A stretch of 64,000 nucleotides of DNA from Ferdinandcohnia sp036962685 (GCF_036962685.1 NZ_JBALOP010000028.1:21402-85401), one strand, 5' to 3'. Counted from the first letter of the stretch, positions 32,097 through 41,710 are shown. Made by a program: numbers and translations. Notes: generated from the letters alone by a model not told the origin.

Positions 32097-32137
32097 GAAA
32101 CCCGAACGCCTCATGGTGGCGTTCGGGTTTTAATTTT
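32097..32137 (+). terminator. Perfect 13-bp hairpin with T run upstream of the sensor kinase
   Basis: AAACCCGAACGCC and GGCGTTCGGGTTT flank a 7-base loop and are followed by TAATTTT. It shares the ACCCGAA arm with the terminator at 31879. It may stop leakage from the LysM gene into the next operon. Confidence 0.8.
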
Positions 32138-32222
32138 GGGTTTAACTTTTTCACGCAAAGGATTTCACCAATATATGTCGAAAGAAATAAAAAAATACTT
32201 CATTGATGAGGAGAAATCTAAA

Positions 32223-34028
32223 GTGATTCCACAGTATCAACGACTTAAAAGCTATTTGGTTTCTTTACCATATCGTGTGAAACTTATGCTTGTTTTTTCA
32301 CTTCTCATTCTCTTAACGGCTCTAATATTGGGGAGCATCACCTATTATCAATTTGCAAAGTCTAGTCAAGATCGGACGGAGGAATACCAGATTCAACTAG
32401 CCGATCAAATCAATCAAAATATCAATCGGTATTTAAAAGAGATGCAAATTATTTCACTTTCACCACTATATGACCAGCAGATTCTGGAAATTTTAAAAGC
32501 TCACCAAGAACCAAGTTCATCTACTACCTTTCCGCCTGCATCCGAACGACTCCCAATGTGGAGATATATATCAAGTTTAATACATATGAGAAATGAGATT
32601 AAGGGGATTCATATTTTAGCAAATGATGGGACCATTTTTAGTAATTTGGATTCGAATTCAGTGATGCTAAAGGTTTTTGAAAGAAACAATGAATGGATTA
32701 AGGAGATTGAGAAGGCAGATGGAGAGTGGGTGTTACTGCCCCTTCACCAACCCAATTACTATTTAAATAAAGAAACAGCTGTTTTTTCGGTTGCCAGGCT
32801 TATTCGAAATCCATCAACATACGAGCCGCTCGGAATCATTAAAGTAGATTTGAAGCAGGAACTTATTGAGGATATTATCGGCAATACAAGCTCAAAGAGT
32901 CATATTTTTATATTAGATTCAAGCAATCAATTTATTTATCCAAATAAGGATAATAAAATCATTGAGCCAAGCTTTTTAGAAGAACTGGAGGATGTGACTG
33001 TAAAAAACTATACGAGTATTCCAATTAACGGAAAGGATTACATGATGGTTTACAACGAATCCTCTTATTCTGGAGTGAAAACGATCATGTTAACTCCTCG
33101 TTCCGTTGTATTTAGTGAAGTGAATGATCTGCGAAAAATGATATTTGTTGTTGTTATTATTGGGATTTTAATTTCTCTTTTATTAGGTTTTATACTCTCC
33201 AAACCACTCGTGCAATCAATCTATCATTTACGGAAGGCGATGGATAAGGTTCAAAAGGGAAACCTTTCACAGAGAGTTGAAATAGCTTCTAATGATGAAA
33301 TTGGTCAGCTTGGCAATGGTTTTAATCATATGATTAGTGAAATTGACAGACTTGTATCTGAGGTATACAAAACGGGTTTGCGGGAAAAAGAGGCTGAAAT
33401 AAGAGCCCTACAAAGTCAGATGAATCCTCACTTTTTATATAACACACTCGAATCGATTAATATGCTTGCGATCACGAAAGGTAATCTGGATGTGTCAGAT
33501 ATGGTATCTTCGCTGGGGAGATTACTCAGATATACGATTGACAATACATCTAAGGTTGTGTCGTTAAAGGAAGAGTTACAATTTATACAATCTTATATTT
33601 CGATTCAAAAGGTAAGGATGGGGGAGAAACTAGATTATATAGAGGAAGTGGACTCTTCCCTATATAATGCATTACTGCCTAGGCTAATACTTCAGCCCTT
33701 AGTTGAAAATGCGATCCTGCATGGTTTATCAGCTAACAGGGGCTCCATTTTAATGAAGGTAAGCAAGGAAGACGATCATGTTACGATCAAGGTCGAAGAT
33801 AATGGAAAGGGAATATCAAAGGAGCGTTTAACAGAACTTAAAAGATTAATAGAGAATCAACAACATACATCCTCCGAAAAACATAGTGGGATTGCTCTTT
33901 CAAATGTTCATGAACGGCTTCAGCTTTTGTACGGAAAACAATATGGAATACAAATAGAAGGTGGAGAACAGGAAGGCTTTTCAGTTATTTTGACATTTCC
34001 GATTCAAAGAATGGGGGAAGAAAAGTGA
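32223..34028 (+). CDS. Two-component sensor histidine kinase, YesM/LytS type (His_kinase family)
   Basis: A 601-residue kinase: membrane segment near 22-45, an extracellular sensor of about 250 residues, a second segment (about 307-325, VVVIIGILISLLLGFIL), HAMP domain, then the His_kinase domain with the phosphoacceptor His in QSQMNPHFLYNTL near residue 403 and a HATPase domain (VENAILHGL, DNGKGI, GIALSNV). Kinases of this class pair with AraC-type response regulators, as here, and control adjacent sugar transporters. GTG 32223 has GAGGAG nine bases upstream; ATG 32175 in the same frame has a poorer site. It overlaps the regulator by 4 bases. Confidence 0.92.
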   Translation: MIPQYQRLKSYLVSLPYRVKLMLVFSLLILLTALILGSITYYQFAKSSQDRTEEYQIQLADQINQNINRYLKEMQIISLSPLYDQQILEILKAHQEPSSSTTFPPASERLPMWRYISSLIHMRNEIKGIHILANDGTIFSNLDSNSVMLKVFERNNEWIKEIEKADGEWVLLPLHQPNYYLNKETAVFSVARLIRNPSTYEPLGIIKVDLKQELIEDIIGNTSSKSHIFILDSSNQFIYPNKDNKIIEPSFLEELEDVTVKNYTSIPINGKDYMMVYNESSYSGVKTIMLTPRSVVFSEVNDLRKMIFVVVIIGILISLLLGFILSKPLVQSIYHLRKAMDKVQKGNLSQRVEIASNDEIGQLGNGFNHMISEIDRLVSEVYKTGLREKEAEIRALQSQMNPHFLYNTLESINMLAITKGNLDVSDMVSSLGRLLRYTIDNTSKVVSLKEELQFIQSYISIQKVRMGEKLDYIEEVDSSLYNALLPRLILQPLVENAILHGLSANRGSILMKVSKEDDHVTIKVEDNGKGISKERLTELKRLIENQQHTSSEKHSGIALSNVHERLQLLYGKQYGIQIEGGEQEGFSVILTFPIQRMGEEK

Positions 34029-34726
34029 AAGAAATTCTTATAGTTGAGGATGAAGAGATTATAAGAACAGGGCTAAAAGTCTTGCTTGAACAAGTAATAG
34101 GTGGGTTTTCTGTCCGCGAGGCTAAAAGTGGAGAGGAAGGCCTAACACTTTCTCACCAACGACTTCCTCATCTTATTATTACCGACATTCGAATGGGATC
34201 AATGGATGGTTTAACCTTTATTTCGAAGGTTAGACAGATATCGAAGGAAGTTCCAATCATCATTTTAAGTGGACATAGCGATTTTGAGTATGCGCGTTCG
34301 GCAATGCGTTATGGAATAACGGACTATTTATTAAAACCGATTAACAGGGTGGAATTATCTGAAACTATTTCAATGCTTTTTAAGGATAAGGAAGAGGAAT
34401 CAGTTGAAACCTCCAAACAATTTCAGAAAATCCTTCAATATATCAACGATCATTTAAGTCAGGAAATAACGCTAAAGCATATTGCCGATTATGTGTATTT
34501 GAACCCCCAATATGTGGGGCAGCTTTTTAAAGCAGAGTTGAATCAAACATTTACAGAATATGTAACGGAGGAACGACTAAAGCGTGCTAAAAAACTTCTC
34601 AAGGACACCCATTTAAAAGTGTATGAGGTCGCTCAGCTCTCGGGTTATAAAAGCCCTAAGCATTTTATGACCATATTTAAGCAAGAGGTAGGAATGACGC
34701 CTGTACAGTTTCGTAAATTTTCCTAA
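34025..34726 (+). CDS. AraC-type response regulator (YesN-like, short)
   Basis: A 233-residue regulator with a receiver domain (residues 1-118; Asp54 in LIITDIRMG, Lys in YLLKPI) joined directly to an AraC helix-turn-helix pair (about 135-232; LKHIADYVYLNPQYVGQLFK and VYEVAQLSGYKSPKHFMTIFKQEVGMTPVQFRK). YesN-type regulators are usually over 350 residues because of a long central linker, and that linker is missing here. The stop and start overlap with the kinase (GTGA). It presumably activates the downstream ABC importer operon from sites before 34828 that I cannot define. Confidence 0.92.
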   Translation: MKEILIVEDEEIIRTGLKVLLEQVIGGFSVREAKSGEEGLTLSHQRLPHLIITDIRMGSMDGLTFISKVRQISKEVPIIILSGHSDFEYARSAMRYGITDYLLKPINRVELSETISMLFKDKEEESVETSKQFQKILQYINDHLSQEITLKHIADYVYLNPQYVGQLFKAELNQTFTEYVTEERLKRAKKLLKDTHLKVYEVAQLSGYKSPKHFMTIFKQEVGMTPVQFRKFS

Positions 34727-34827
34727 GATTCACAATACCTAAGATAAACGAACTATTTCTCTTTTTGAGAGGATATTTTTATATAGGCTATTTCCTTAAA
34801 ATAAAAAAGAAAGGGAGGGATTACAAA

Positions 34828-36114
34828 ATGAAAAAGCTTGGAATCATTTTATTAACATTTCTTTTGATAGCGTTTACAGTCGCGTGTAGCAATGATGCGG
34901 ATACGAACGAATCAAAAGGCGACGGAAACAAAAAAACGGATGATCCAGTAGAATTAACCTTCATGATGTGGGGAAGTGAAGCTCACCAGGAAGTGTACAA
35001 CAAATTAATCGCAAAGTTCAACGAAACTCATCCAAATATTAAGGTGACAATGGAAAGTGTACCTTTCCCAGACTACCAGCAAAAGATTACAGTTTTAGCG
35101 GCAGGTAGAGAATTACCTGATGTTGGTTGGGTGGCAGAGCGCATGGTGCCTCAATTTATGGAAAATGACTTATTAGAGGATGTATCTTCTTTCAAGGATG
35201 ATGCCGAGTATAACATGGATGACTTTTTCCCATCTACGCTTGAATTATTTGAGAAGGATGACCAGTTATTAGGAATTCCATTCTCAACACCTCCAGGGGT
35301 TATATTTTATAACGAAGACCTATTTGTAAATGCTGGTGAAAAAACACCAAACGAGCATGCTGAAGCTGGAACATGGACATGGGAGCAATTTGAAAAGTCT
35401 GCAAAAGCGATTTCAGCTGACGGTGTATATGGTGCAAACTTCTTCCGTGATTGGAATACGTGGATTAATTTATTATCACACACTTGGTCGCATGGTGGGG
35501 ACCTGTTTAATGAAGGCCAAACAGAATTCACATGGAATAGTCCACAAGGTGTTGAAACATTCGAAATGCTTGACCGTATGATGTTTGCGGATGCATCACA
35601 TCCAAAAGCTGGGGAACAAGTGAGCTTTGAATCAGGAAAAATCGGAATGTTTTTTGATGTGTATAGTTATGTGTCGGCTGCACGTAATGTACAAGACTTT
35701 AAATGGGATATTGCTCCACTACCAGAGGGACCTGAAGGTAGATACCCAATGCTTGGTCAAGCGGGTTATGGATTATTTAAAGGTTCAAAACATCCTGAGG
35801 AAGCGAAGGAGCTATTAAAGTTCTTTACAAGCCAAGAGGGAATTACAGCTACATCTACTTTCTTTGTACCTCCACGTGAGTCTGTTTTAAGCTCTGATGA
35901 GTTTGTGAATCAGCCAAATAACCCACCTGTTGAGAGTATTCAAAGAGCGGTTATTGATGAAATGGATAATGCCAGACTTCAAGCTGGTCATATCGAGTGG
36001 CAAAAAATTGACAATGCTATTCAATTCGGATTTGACGAGTTATTTGGACAATTAAAAGAGCCTGAAGAAATCCTAAAAACGATGGAAGAAAAAATCAATC
36101 CACTATTGAAATAA
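34828..36114 (+). CDS. ABC sugar transporter, substrate-binding lipoprotein
   Basis: A 428-residue extracellular solute-binding protein of family 1 (cluster B). The signal peptide ends in the lipobox TVAC with Cys20. The mature part begins with a Asp/Asn/Lys-rich linker and then VELTFMMWGSEAHQEVYN, followed by the binding-protein pattern FNETHPNIKVTMES, GRELPDVGWVAE and PEEAKELLKFFTS. ATG 34828 follows AAAGGGAGGG. Family 1 proteins bind oligosaccharides, sugar alcohols or glycerol phosphodiesters; which one cannot be told. It starts an operon with two permeases but no ATPase gene, so it likely uses a shared MsmX-type ATPase. Confidence 0.93.
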   Translation: MKKLGIILLTFLLIAFTVACSNDADTNESKGDGNKKTDDPVELTFMMWGSEAHQEVYNKLIAKFNETHPNIKVTMESVPFPDYQQKITVLAAGRELPDVGWVAERMVPQFMENDLLEDVSSFKDDAEYNMDDFFPSTLELFEKDDQLLGIPFSTPPGVIFYNEDLFVNAGEKTPNEHAEAGTWTWEQFEKSAKAISADGVYGANFFRDWNTWINLLSHTWSHGGDLFNEGQTEFTWNSPQGVETFEMLDRMMFADASHPKAGEQVSFESGKIGMFFDVYSYVSAARNVQDFKWDIAPLPEGPEGRYPMLGQAGYGLFKGSKHPEEAKELLKFFTSQEGITATSTFFVPPRESVLSSDEFVNQPNNPPVESIQRAVIDEMDNARLQAGHIEWQKIDNAIQFGFDELFGQLKEPEEILKTMEEKINPLLK

Positions 36115-36125
36115 GAATGACATGG

Positions 36126-36165
36126 ATGCGGTTAAGTATGCAAAAGACTTAACCGCATACCTTTT
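36126..36165 (+). promoter_or_regulatory. Intraoperonic hairpin after the binding-protein gene
   Basis: ATGCGGTTAAGT and ACTTAACCGCAT form a perfect 12-bp stem with a 9-base loop, followed by ACCTTTT. A hairpin here typically protects the binding-protein mRNA and reduces expression of the downstream permease genes. Confidence 0.8.
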
Positions 36166-36179
36166 AGGGGTGAAATCAC

Positions 36180-36872
36180 GTGACTACATCTTTACAGGAA
36201 GTATTAGAAAAAAAGAATATGACATTAATTGTGAGTTTGCCAGAAAATCGGTTAGATCTAGCGAGGGCTGCCATTCGTGCTGGCGTTGATGTGATAAAAA
36301 TGCATGTGAATGTATATCATCGTGCATCAGGAAATCATTTTTTAGAGGTTGACTCTTATTCAGAAGTATTTCGCAGTATTAGGGATGAATTTTCTGGACC
36401 ACTTGGCATCGTTCCGGGTGGCTCATTTGAAGATATAAAACAAACTGAAATGGAGAAGCTTATTAATCTGGGGTTTGGTTTCTATTCTATTTATGCGCAC
36501 CATAAGCCAAGCTGGATGTTAGGGCTAGATCCAATTGAAAAAACATTTGCGATTACCAGTGATTATCATACAGCGAATATAGGGAACGTAAAGCAATTTG
36601 GAATGACTGCCTTAGAAGCATCAATCGTCCGAGGAGAGGAGTATGGTACGCCATTAACATTTAAAGATGTACTTGCCTATAGTAACCTCGTGCAAAGCGT
36701 TGATGTACCGGTACTTGTTCCTTCACAAAGAAAACTCGAACCACATGATCTACCTGTTCTTCACCAAGCGGGCGTAAAGGCTGTTATGCTTGGGGCGATT
36801 GTAACTGGACACACTGAAGACAGCATTAAGAAAGCAATATCTACTTTTCGAGCGGGTATTGACAAATTGTAA
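36180..36872 (+). CDS. Putative TIM-barrel protein of unknown function
   Basis: A 230-residue cytoplasmic protein starting at GTG 36180 behind AGGGGTGA. Alternating strands and helices fit a phosphate-binding TIM barrel: LIVSLPEN, GVDVIKMHVN, LGIVPGG, GFYSIYAHH, DVPVLVPSQ, GVKAVMLGAIVTG. The last two elements resemble the barrel end that binds phosphate in epimerases such as NanE. I see no residue set that proves an activity. Its place between the binding protein and permeases of a sugar importer suggests a catabolic enzyme acting on the imported compound. Confidence 0.7.
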   Translation: MTTSLQEVLEKKNMTLIVSLPENRLDLARAAIRAGVDVIKMHVNVYHRASGNHFLEVDSYSEVFRSIRDEFSGPLGIVPGGSFEDIKQTEMEKLINLGFGFYSIYAHHKPSWMLGLDPIEKTFAITSDYHTANIGNVKQFGMTALEASIVRGEEYGTPLTFKDVLAYSNLVQSVDVPVLVPSQRKLEPHDLPVLHQAGVKAVMLGAIVTGHTEDSIKKAISTFRAGIDKL

Positions 36873-36886
36873 AGGAGGTAGGGAAA

Positions 36887-37822
36887 GTGGAACCAAAAGT
36901 ACAAACAGCAAATCGCCTACCTTTGAATGGTGAAAAAAGGAGACGGAAATTCGTAGGTAGTGAGGCATTTTATGGGTATTTATTTGTAAGTCCCATGGTA
37001 TTGGGATTCTTGATCGTAATGGCATTTCCGCTCGTATATTCGATTTATATTAGTTTCACAGATTGGCAGCTTCTAGGTGATCCGAACTTTATTGGTGCAG
37101 AAAACTATCAAAGGCTAGTCAATGACCCTGACTTCTGGGTTGTACTAAAAAACACATTAATTTTTGCGGCGGGACTAGTGCCAATTAATATTGTCCTTGC
37201 ATTATTCTTGGCTCTTCTTTTACAACGTAATTTGCCGGGGATTGGCATCTTTCGAACAGCCATTTTTATTCCGGTTATGACATCAATCGTAGTTTGGTCC
37301 ATTATTTGGAGATATATGTTTGGGACGGACGAGGGCTTTATCAATCAAATGCTTGGTGTCATCGGTATTGATGGGCCGGCTTGGTTATACTCTCCAAACC
37401 TAGCTATGGCAGCTGTTATTGTTGTAAGTGCTTTGAAAAACGTCGGGTTAAATATGGTTCTTTTTCTAGCGGCATTACAACAAGTAGATAAAAATCTATA
37501 CGAGGCGTCTGTATTAGATGGGGCAGGAAAGGGAAGACAATTTTGGAACATCACCCTTCCGATGATTACACCAACCGTCTTTTTAACCATTATTTTAACG
37601 GTCATCGGTTCAATGAAAGTGTTTGGCCAAATTTACGTGATGACCGGTGGAGGACCAGGGAATTCTACAAAAGTGCTAGTCTACTATATTTGGGAAAATG
37701 CATTTAAACTGTTTGATTTTGGGTACGCTTCAGCAATCGCCCTCGTATTATTTGTAATCATTTTATTCTTTACCATTATTCAGTGGGTTGGAAGAAGAAG
37801 GTGGGTATTCCATGAACAATAA
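36887..37822 (+). CDS. ABC sugar transporter permease (MalF/UgpA type)
   Basis: A 311-residue inner-membrane permease with six predicted helices, beginning YLFVSPMVLGFLIVMAFPLVYSI. The cytoplasmic EAA loop that docks the ATPase is EASVLDGAGKGRQFWNITLP near residue 205-225. GTG/ATG choice: GTG 36887 follows AAAGGAGG. It overlaps the second permease gene by 11 bases. With the preceding lipoprotein it forms an importer of the carbohydrate uptake-1 family. Confidence 0.94.
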   Translation: MEPKVQTANRLPLNGEKRRRKFVGSEAFYGYLFVSPMVLGFLIVMAFPLVYSIYISFTDWQLLGDPNFIGAENYQRLVNDPDFWVVLKNTLIFAAGLVPINIVLALFLALLLQRNLPGIGIFRTAIFIPVMTSIVVWSIIWRYMFGTDEGFINQMLGVIGIDGPAWLYSPNLAMAAVIVVSALKNVGLNMVLFLAALQQVDKNLYEASVLDGAGKGRQFWNITLPMITPTVFLTIILTVIGSMKVFGQIYVMTGGGPGNSTKVLVYYIWENAFKLFDFGYASAIALVLFVIILFFTIIQWVGRRRWVFHEQ

Positions 37823-38648
37823 AAAGAAAAACGGCATACTTACGAAAATCTCGTTTTATGGAATTTTGTCATTGATCTCCCTGATCATGATTGTCCCATT
37901 ATTATGGATGGTAAATACATCCTTCAAGGACTCGACCAAGATATTTGTTTTTCAGTTAATCCCGGAACCATTTAAGTGGGAGAATTATTTAAAAGTACTA
38001 GATTCTACACCATTTCATCTTTTTTATTTTAATAGCTTATATATTGCTATTCTTGTTACAGTTGGGACGATTTTTTTAGGTTCATTGGCAGGTTATGCAT
38101 TTGCGAAACTAAAGTTTAAAGGAAGTTCATTCCTATTCCTCTGTTTATTAAGCACGATGATGATCCCAGTTGAGGTCATTACGATCCCACTATTTTTGTT
38201 TATGAGAGATTTAGGATTAATCAATACACATGTACCGTTAATTGCCATTCCTATTTTAGGCCCAGCAGGTGTGTTCGGTGTTTTTGTCATGAGACAGTTT
38301 TTCCTTTTAGTTCCTAAGGAATTAGAAGAGGCTGCAAAACTAGATGGTTGCTCGTATTTTCGAATCTATTGGAATATCATGCTTCCGTTAGCAAAACCAG
38401 CGATTGCAACTTTAACGATTTTTACATTTTTAACAAGCTGGAATGAATTTTATGAGCCACTCATTTATATCAATTCAAAAGAGTTAATGACATTGCCACT
38501 AGCACTGGCATTGTTCACGGACGAGGTTGGAACGAAGTGGGAGCTACTCATGAGTGCATCAGTCATGGCAACTGTTCCACTGCTGATTGTCTTCTTCTTT
38601 GCCCAAAAGCAATTTATTGAAGGCGTCGCTATGACCGGTGGTAAGTAA
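37812..38648 (+). CDS. ABC sugar transporter permease (MalG/UgpE type)
   Basis: A 278-residue permease with six membrane segments, starting LISLIMIVPLLWMVNTSFKDS after a short basic N-terminus and ending KQFIEGVAMTGG(K), the typical C-terminus of MalG-type proteins. The EAA loop is EAAKLDGCSYFRIYWNIMLP. ATG 37812 is chosen, with AAGGTGGG upstream; it overlaps the partner permease. No ATPase gene is present in the cluster. Confidence 0.94.
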   Translation: MNNKKKNGILTKISFYGILSLISLIMIVPLLWMVNTSFKDSTKIFVFQLIPEPFKWENYLKVLDSTPFHLFYFNSLYIAILVTVGTIFLGSLAGYAFAKLKFKGSSFLFLCLLSTMMIPVEVITIPLFLFMRDLGLINTHVPLIAIPILGPAGVFGVFVMRQFFLLVPKELEEAAKLDGCSYFRIYWNIMLPLAKPAIATLTIFTFLTSWNEFYEPLIYINSKELMTLPLALALFTDEVGTKWELLMSASVMATVPLLIVFFFAQKQFIEGVAMTGGK

Positions 38649-38651
38649 AAA

Positions 38652-40013
38652 ATGTACAAGGATGTGTCTATTTTGAAGAGAGAACTAGAGTTTGATGTCG
38701 TGGTTGCAGGGGGAGGTCCTGCAGGCATTAATGCAGCGATTGCTTCAGGTAGAGCAGGAGCAAAAACACTACTTATTGAAAGATACGGATTTTTAGGTGG
38801 GATGTCTACGGTAGCTTTAGTATATCCGTGGATGACCTTTCATACATCGTCTGGGAAGCAAGTCATAAGAGGGATTGCACAAGAAATTGTCGATAGGCTG
38901 ATGGAACAAGGTGGCTCACCAGGTCATTTACGGGATACAGTCGGGTTTACCAATACACTAACTCCTTATCATCCTGAAAAATATAAGCTATTAGCCCTCG
39001 AAATGCTAGAAGAGGCTGGAGTTGAAGTTCTTGTTCACAGTTTTGTGGATAAGGTTGAGGTACAAGAGAATACCATTTCATCTATTAATCTTACAACGAA
39101 GTCAGGACCAATCACTGTTTCAGCAAAGAGGTTCGTTGATACAACAGGTGATGCAGATATTGCCTATCTATCCGGAGCCCCGTGCTTAAAAGGAAGGGAC
39201 AGTGATCATAAAACACAACCAATGACAATGAAGTTTCGTATGAGAGGCGTCGATTTGTCAAAGGTAAAAGAAGAGATGAAAGCAAACCCTAGTAATTTTT
39301 ATAAAAAAACACCAATTGGCGAATTAGATGAACTGCCATTAACAGGTGTTCAAGGTTTTTATAAGGAATGGAATGAATCAGGAGTTCCGATTAACCGTGA
39401 TCAAGTACTCTTTTTTGCAGGTCCTGAGGAAGATGAGGTTTTAGTCAATTGTACACGTGTTCAGGGGTTAGATGGAACAGATGTATTTGACCTATCTGAG
39501 GGAGAAAAAGAAGGTAGAAAACAAGTCCTGATGATGGCTGAATTTTTACAGAAAAAGATTCCAGGTTTTGAAAAAGCATCGATTTCAGCTGTTGGTACTC
39601 AAATTGGTATCCGAGAAACCCGCCGTATTGATGGACAATATGCCCTTACAATTGAGGATGTAGTGGCGGGGAAAAAATTCGACGATACCATTGCTCTTAG
39701 TGGCTACCCAATTGACATACATGACCCAACTGGAAAAGGCGTCCAGGCAAATGACATCGAAGGAGATGGAAGCTATGGTATTCCATACAGAAGTCTTATT
39801 CCAAAGAAAATTGAAAATTTATTAGTAGCGGGGAGGTGTATTTCAACTACACACGAGGCATTAGCAACAACAAGACTTACTCCTAGTGCAATGGCAACAG
39901 GGCAAGCCGCTGGAACAGCCGCAGCACTTTCAATTACTGAAAATGTTGCACCGAAGGATATAGACATCAACAAGCTAAAAGCGATTTTAGTAGAAAACGG
40001 GGTAGTTCTATAA
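38652..40013 (+). CDS. FAD-dependent oxidoreductase (FAD_oxidored family)
   Basis: A 453-residue flavoprotein. The N-terminal dinucleotide site reads VVVAGGGPAGINAAIASGRAG (Rossmann GxGxxG with the acidic end Glu in LLIERYGFLGG). The C-terminal FAD-contact region is NLLVAGRCISTTHEALATTRLTPSAMATGQAAGTAA, typical of FAD_oxidored proteins found with sugar or sugar-acid catabolic genes. No signal peptide is present. It begins 3 bases after the permease stop, so it is surely in the same operon. It may oxidise an imported sugar or a derivative; the substrate is not known. Confidence 0.9.
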   Translation: MYKDVSILKRELEFDVVVAGGGPAGINAAIASGRAGAKTLLIERYGFLGGMSTVALVYPWMTFHTSSGKQVIRGIAQEIVDRLMEQGGSPGHLRDTVGFTNTLTPYHPEKYKLLALEMLEEAGVEVLVHSFVDKVEVQENTISSINLTTKSGPITVSAKRFVDTTGDADIAYLSGAPCLKGRDSDHKTQPMTMKFRMRGVDLSKVKEEMKANPSNFYKKTPIGELDELPLTGVQGFYKEWNESGVPINRDQVLFFAGPEEDEVLVNCTRVQGLDGTDVFDLSEGEKEGRKQVLMMAEFLQKKIPGFEKASISAVGTQIGIRETRRIDGQYALTIEDVVAGKKFDDTIALSGYPIDIHDPTGKGVQANDIEGDGSYGIPYRSLIPKKIENLLVAGRCISTTHEALATTRLTPSAMATGQAAGTAAALSITENVAPKDIDINKLKAILVENGVVL

Positions 40014-40047
40014 GGTGTAAAAGTAAGTAATATTGAGGAGGAAACCA

Positions 40048-41697
40048 ATGAAGAAATGGAGAAAGATGCTTTCTATTAGTCTTGCTGTCCTTTTGTTATT
40101 TAGCTCAGCCAGCGTAATAAGTGCTGCAAAGGAAAAAGATGAAATTGCAACAATCCTAATGGTTCCACTTGATGATCGGCCAGCAAATATTTATTTTCCT
40201 ACCCAAGTAGGATATTCTGCTGGTGTTGAAGTAATTGCACCGCCAAAAGAGATGATCGGAATGTTTACGACACCAGGTAACGGTGAGGAAATAAGTAAAT
40301 GGTTAATTGAAAATGGAGACAATGCAGATGGGTTTGTCATTTCAACAAGCATGCTTGCCTACGGAGGATTAGTTGCCTCTCGAACAGGTACAAAGTCGCT
40401 TGAAGATGCTCGCTCTGATATTCAGGTGATTAAACAGCTTAAAAAGCTTTATCCTGATAAACCAGTTTATGTGTATGATACGATTCAACGATTAGCCGTC
40501 ACAGCAATTAGTGATGAGTATTTAAAGTATTATTCACAAATTAGTGAATGGGCAATTCTTTATGATAAGGTTGTAAACCTTGGGATGGAAGGAAAGGAAA
40601 GACTTGATTATTTAGAGTCAATTATTCCTGAAGCGGTACTAGATGATTATAAAAAAGCAAGGGCAAGAAATCACACAGTAAATAATCTGATGATTGACTG
40701 GGTGAAAGAAGGTTATATCGACTATTTAATCTTATCCCAGGACGACGCTGCCCCATATGGCCTTCATCGTGCTGAAAGGGAGCTTTTACTTGAAAAAGTG
40801 GATGCTCTTAATGTTGAAGACCAAGTAGCAGTTTTCCCAGGCGCTGATGAAGTGGATGTGGTATTGGTATCGCGATTTGTGAATCAACTATTTGGTACAA
40901 CACCAACATTCTTTGTCGAATATGGTGGGACTCACGGGGAAGATTGGATAGCTCCTTTCGAAGATACAACCTTTGATTATAATGTTCAAAAACATATTGT
41001 TTCAGCTGGAGGAAAAGTAGTAACGAACGAAGAGGATGCTGATATTCATCTTCTGTTAAACACTCCAACAGCAGCTGATTCAACAAGAGAAAAAGACATA
41101 GCAGGTCTTGTAGCGAGAACTAGTGAACTGATTGCTAGTGGAGAGCAGGTGGCCATTGGAGATGTTTGGATCGTGAACAAGGCTGATGAAGCGTTTGTGA
41201 CGGAGTTAGCGGAGAATGTGGATTTAACCAAGATTCTTTCTTATAGTGGCTGGAACACGGCCGGAAATGCACTGGGTATTACAGTAGGTCATGCCGCGGC
41301 AAGGTATGCATTTTTAACACAAGAAAATGGATTTGGTGTTCCTTTGTACGAACAAACAGCTGAGTATCATTACGAGTTTTTACTTCATCGTTTTACCAAG
41401 GACCAAAGCTATAAAAATATCGTTCATCCAGCTGCAAGAGCGTACATTCAATCTATCGGAGCAAGTGAATGGGACCTTGGTGAAAAATATGACCAAGTCA
41501 ATAGCTTTGTACAAGAAAAGTTAACACTTGAAACAGTAAAGTGGTACCAGTATTTTGACGGGAAAGAAGTATACATCGGCTCCAGAGGAAACAAGGATTT
41601 CTATAAGACAATCTCTGATTTGGAAAGTGTTCACGTCAAACTTCCATGGCCGCGTATCTTTGAAGCCGAACTCGAGCCAGAGCTTGAATTAAAATAG
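40048..41697 (+). CDS. Secreted DUF4127 family protein
   Basis: A 549-residue protein with a signal peptide (KKWRKMLSISLAVLLLFSSASVISAA, cleavage after about residue 25). The mature part opens with ILMVPLDDRPANIYFP and has DGFVISTSMLAYGGLVASR and LSQDDAAPYGLHRAER, the conserved blocks of DUF4127. The family has no known activity; the conserved Asp/Arg/His blocks suggest an enzyme. GAGGAGG precedes ATG 40048. It is the last gene of the sugar-importer operon and is followed by a terminator. Since it is exported and the flavoprotein is cytoplasmic, DUF4127 probably processes the compound before uptake. Confidence 0.88.
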   Translation: MKKWRKMLSISLAVLLLFSSASVISAAKEKDEIATILMVPLDDRPANIYFPTQVGYSAGVEVIAPPKEMIGMFTTPGNGEEISKWLIENGDNADGFVISTSMLAYGGLVASRTGTKSLEDARSDIQVIKQLKKLYPDKPVYVYDTIQRLAVTAISDEYLKYYSQISEWAILYDKVVNLGMEGKERLDYLESIIPEAVLDDYKKARARNHTVNNLMIDWVKEGYIDYLILSQDDAAPYGLHRAERELLLEKVDALNVEDQVAVFPGADEVDVVLVSRFVNQLFGTTPTFFVEYGGTHGEDWIAPFEDTTFDYNVQKHIVSAGGKVVTNEEDADIHLLLNTPTAADSTREKDIAGLVARTSELIASGEQVAIGDVWIVNKADEAFVTELAENVDLTKILSYSGWNTAGNALGITVGHAAARYAFLTQENGFGVPLYEQTAEYHYEFLLHRFTKDQSYKNIVHPAARAYIQSIGASEWDLGEKYDQVNSFVQEKLTLETVKWYQYFDGKEVYIGSRGNKDFYKTISDLESVHVKLPWPRIFEAELEPELELK

Positions 41698-41710
41698 GAA
41701 TTTTTGCGAA

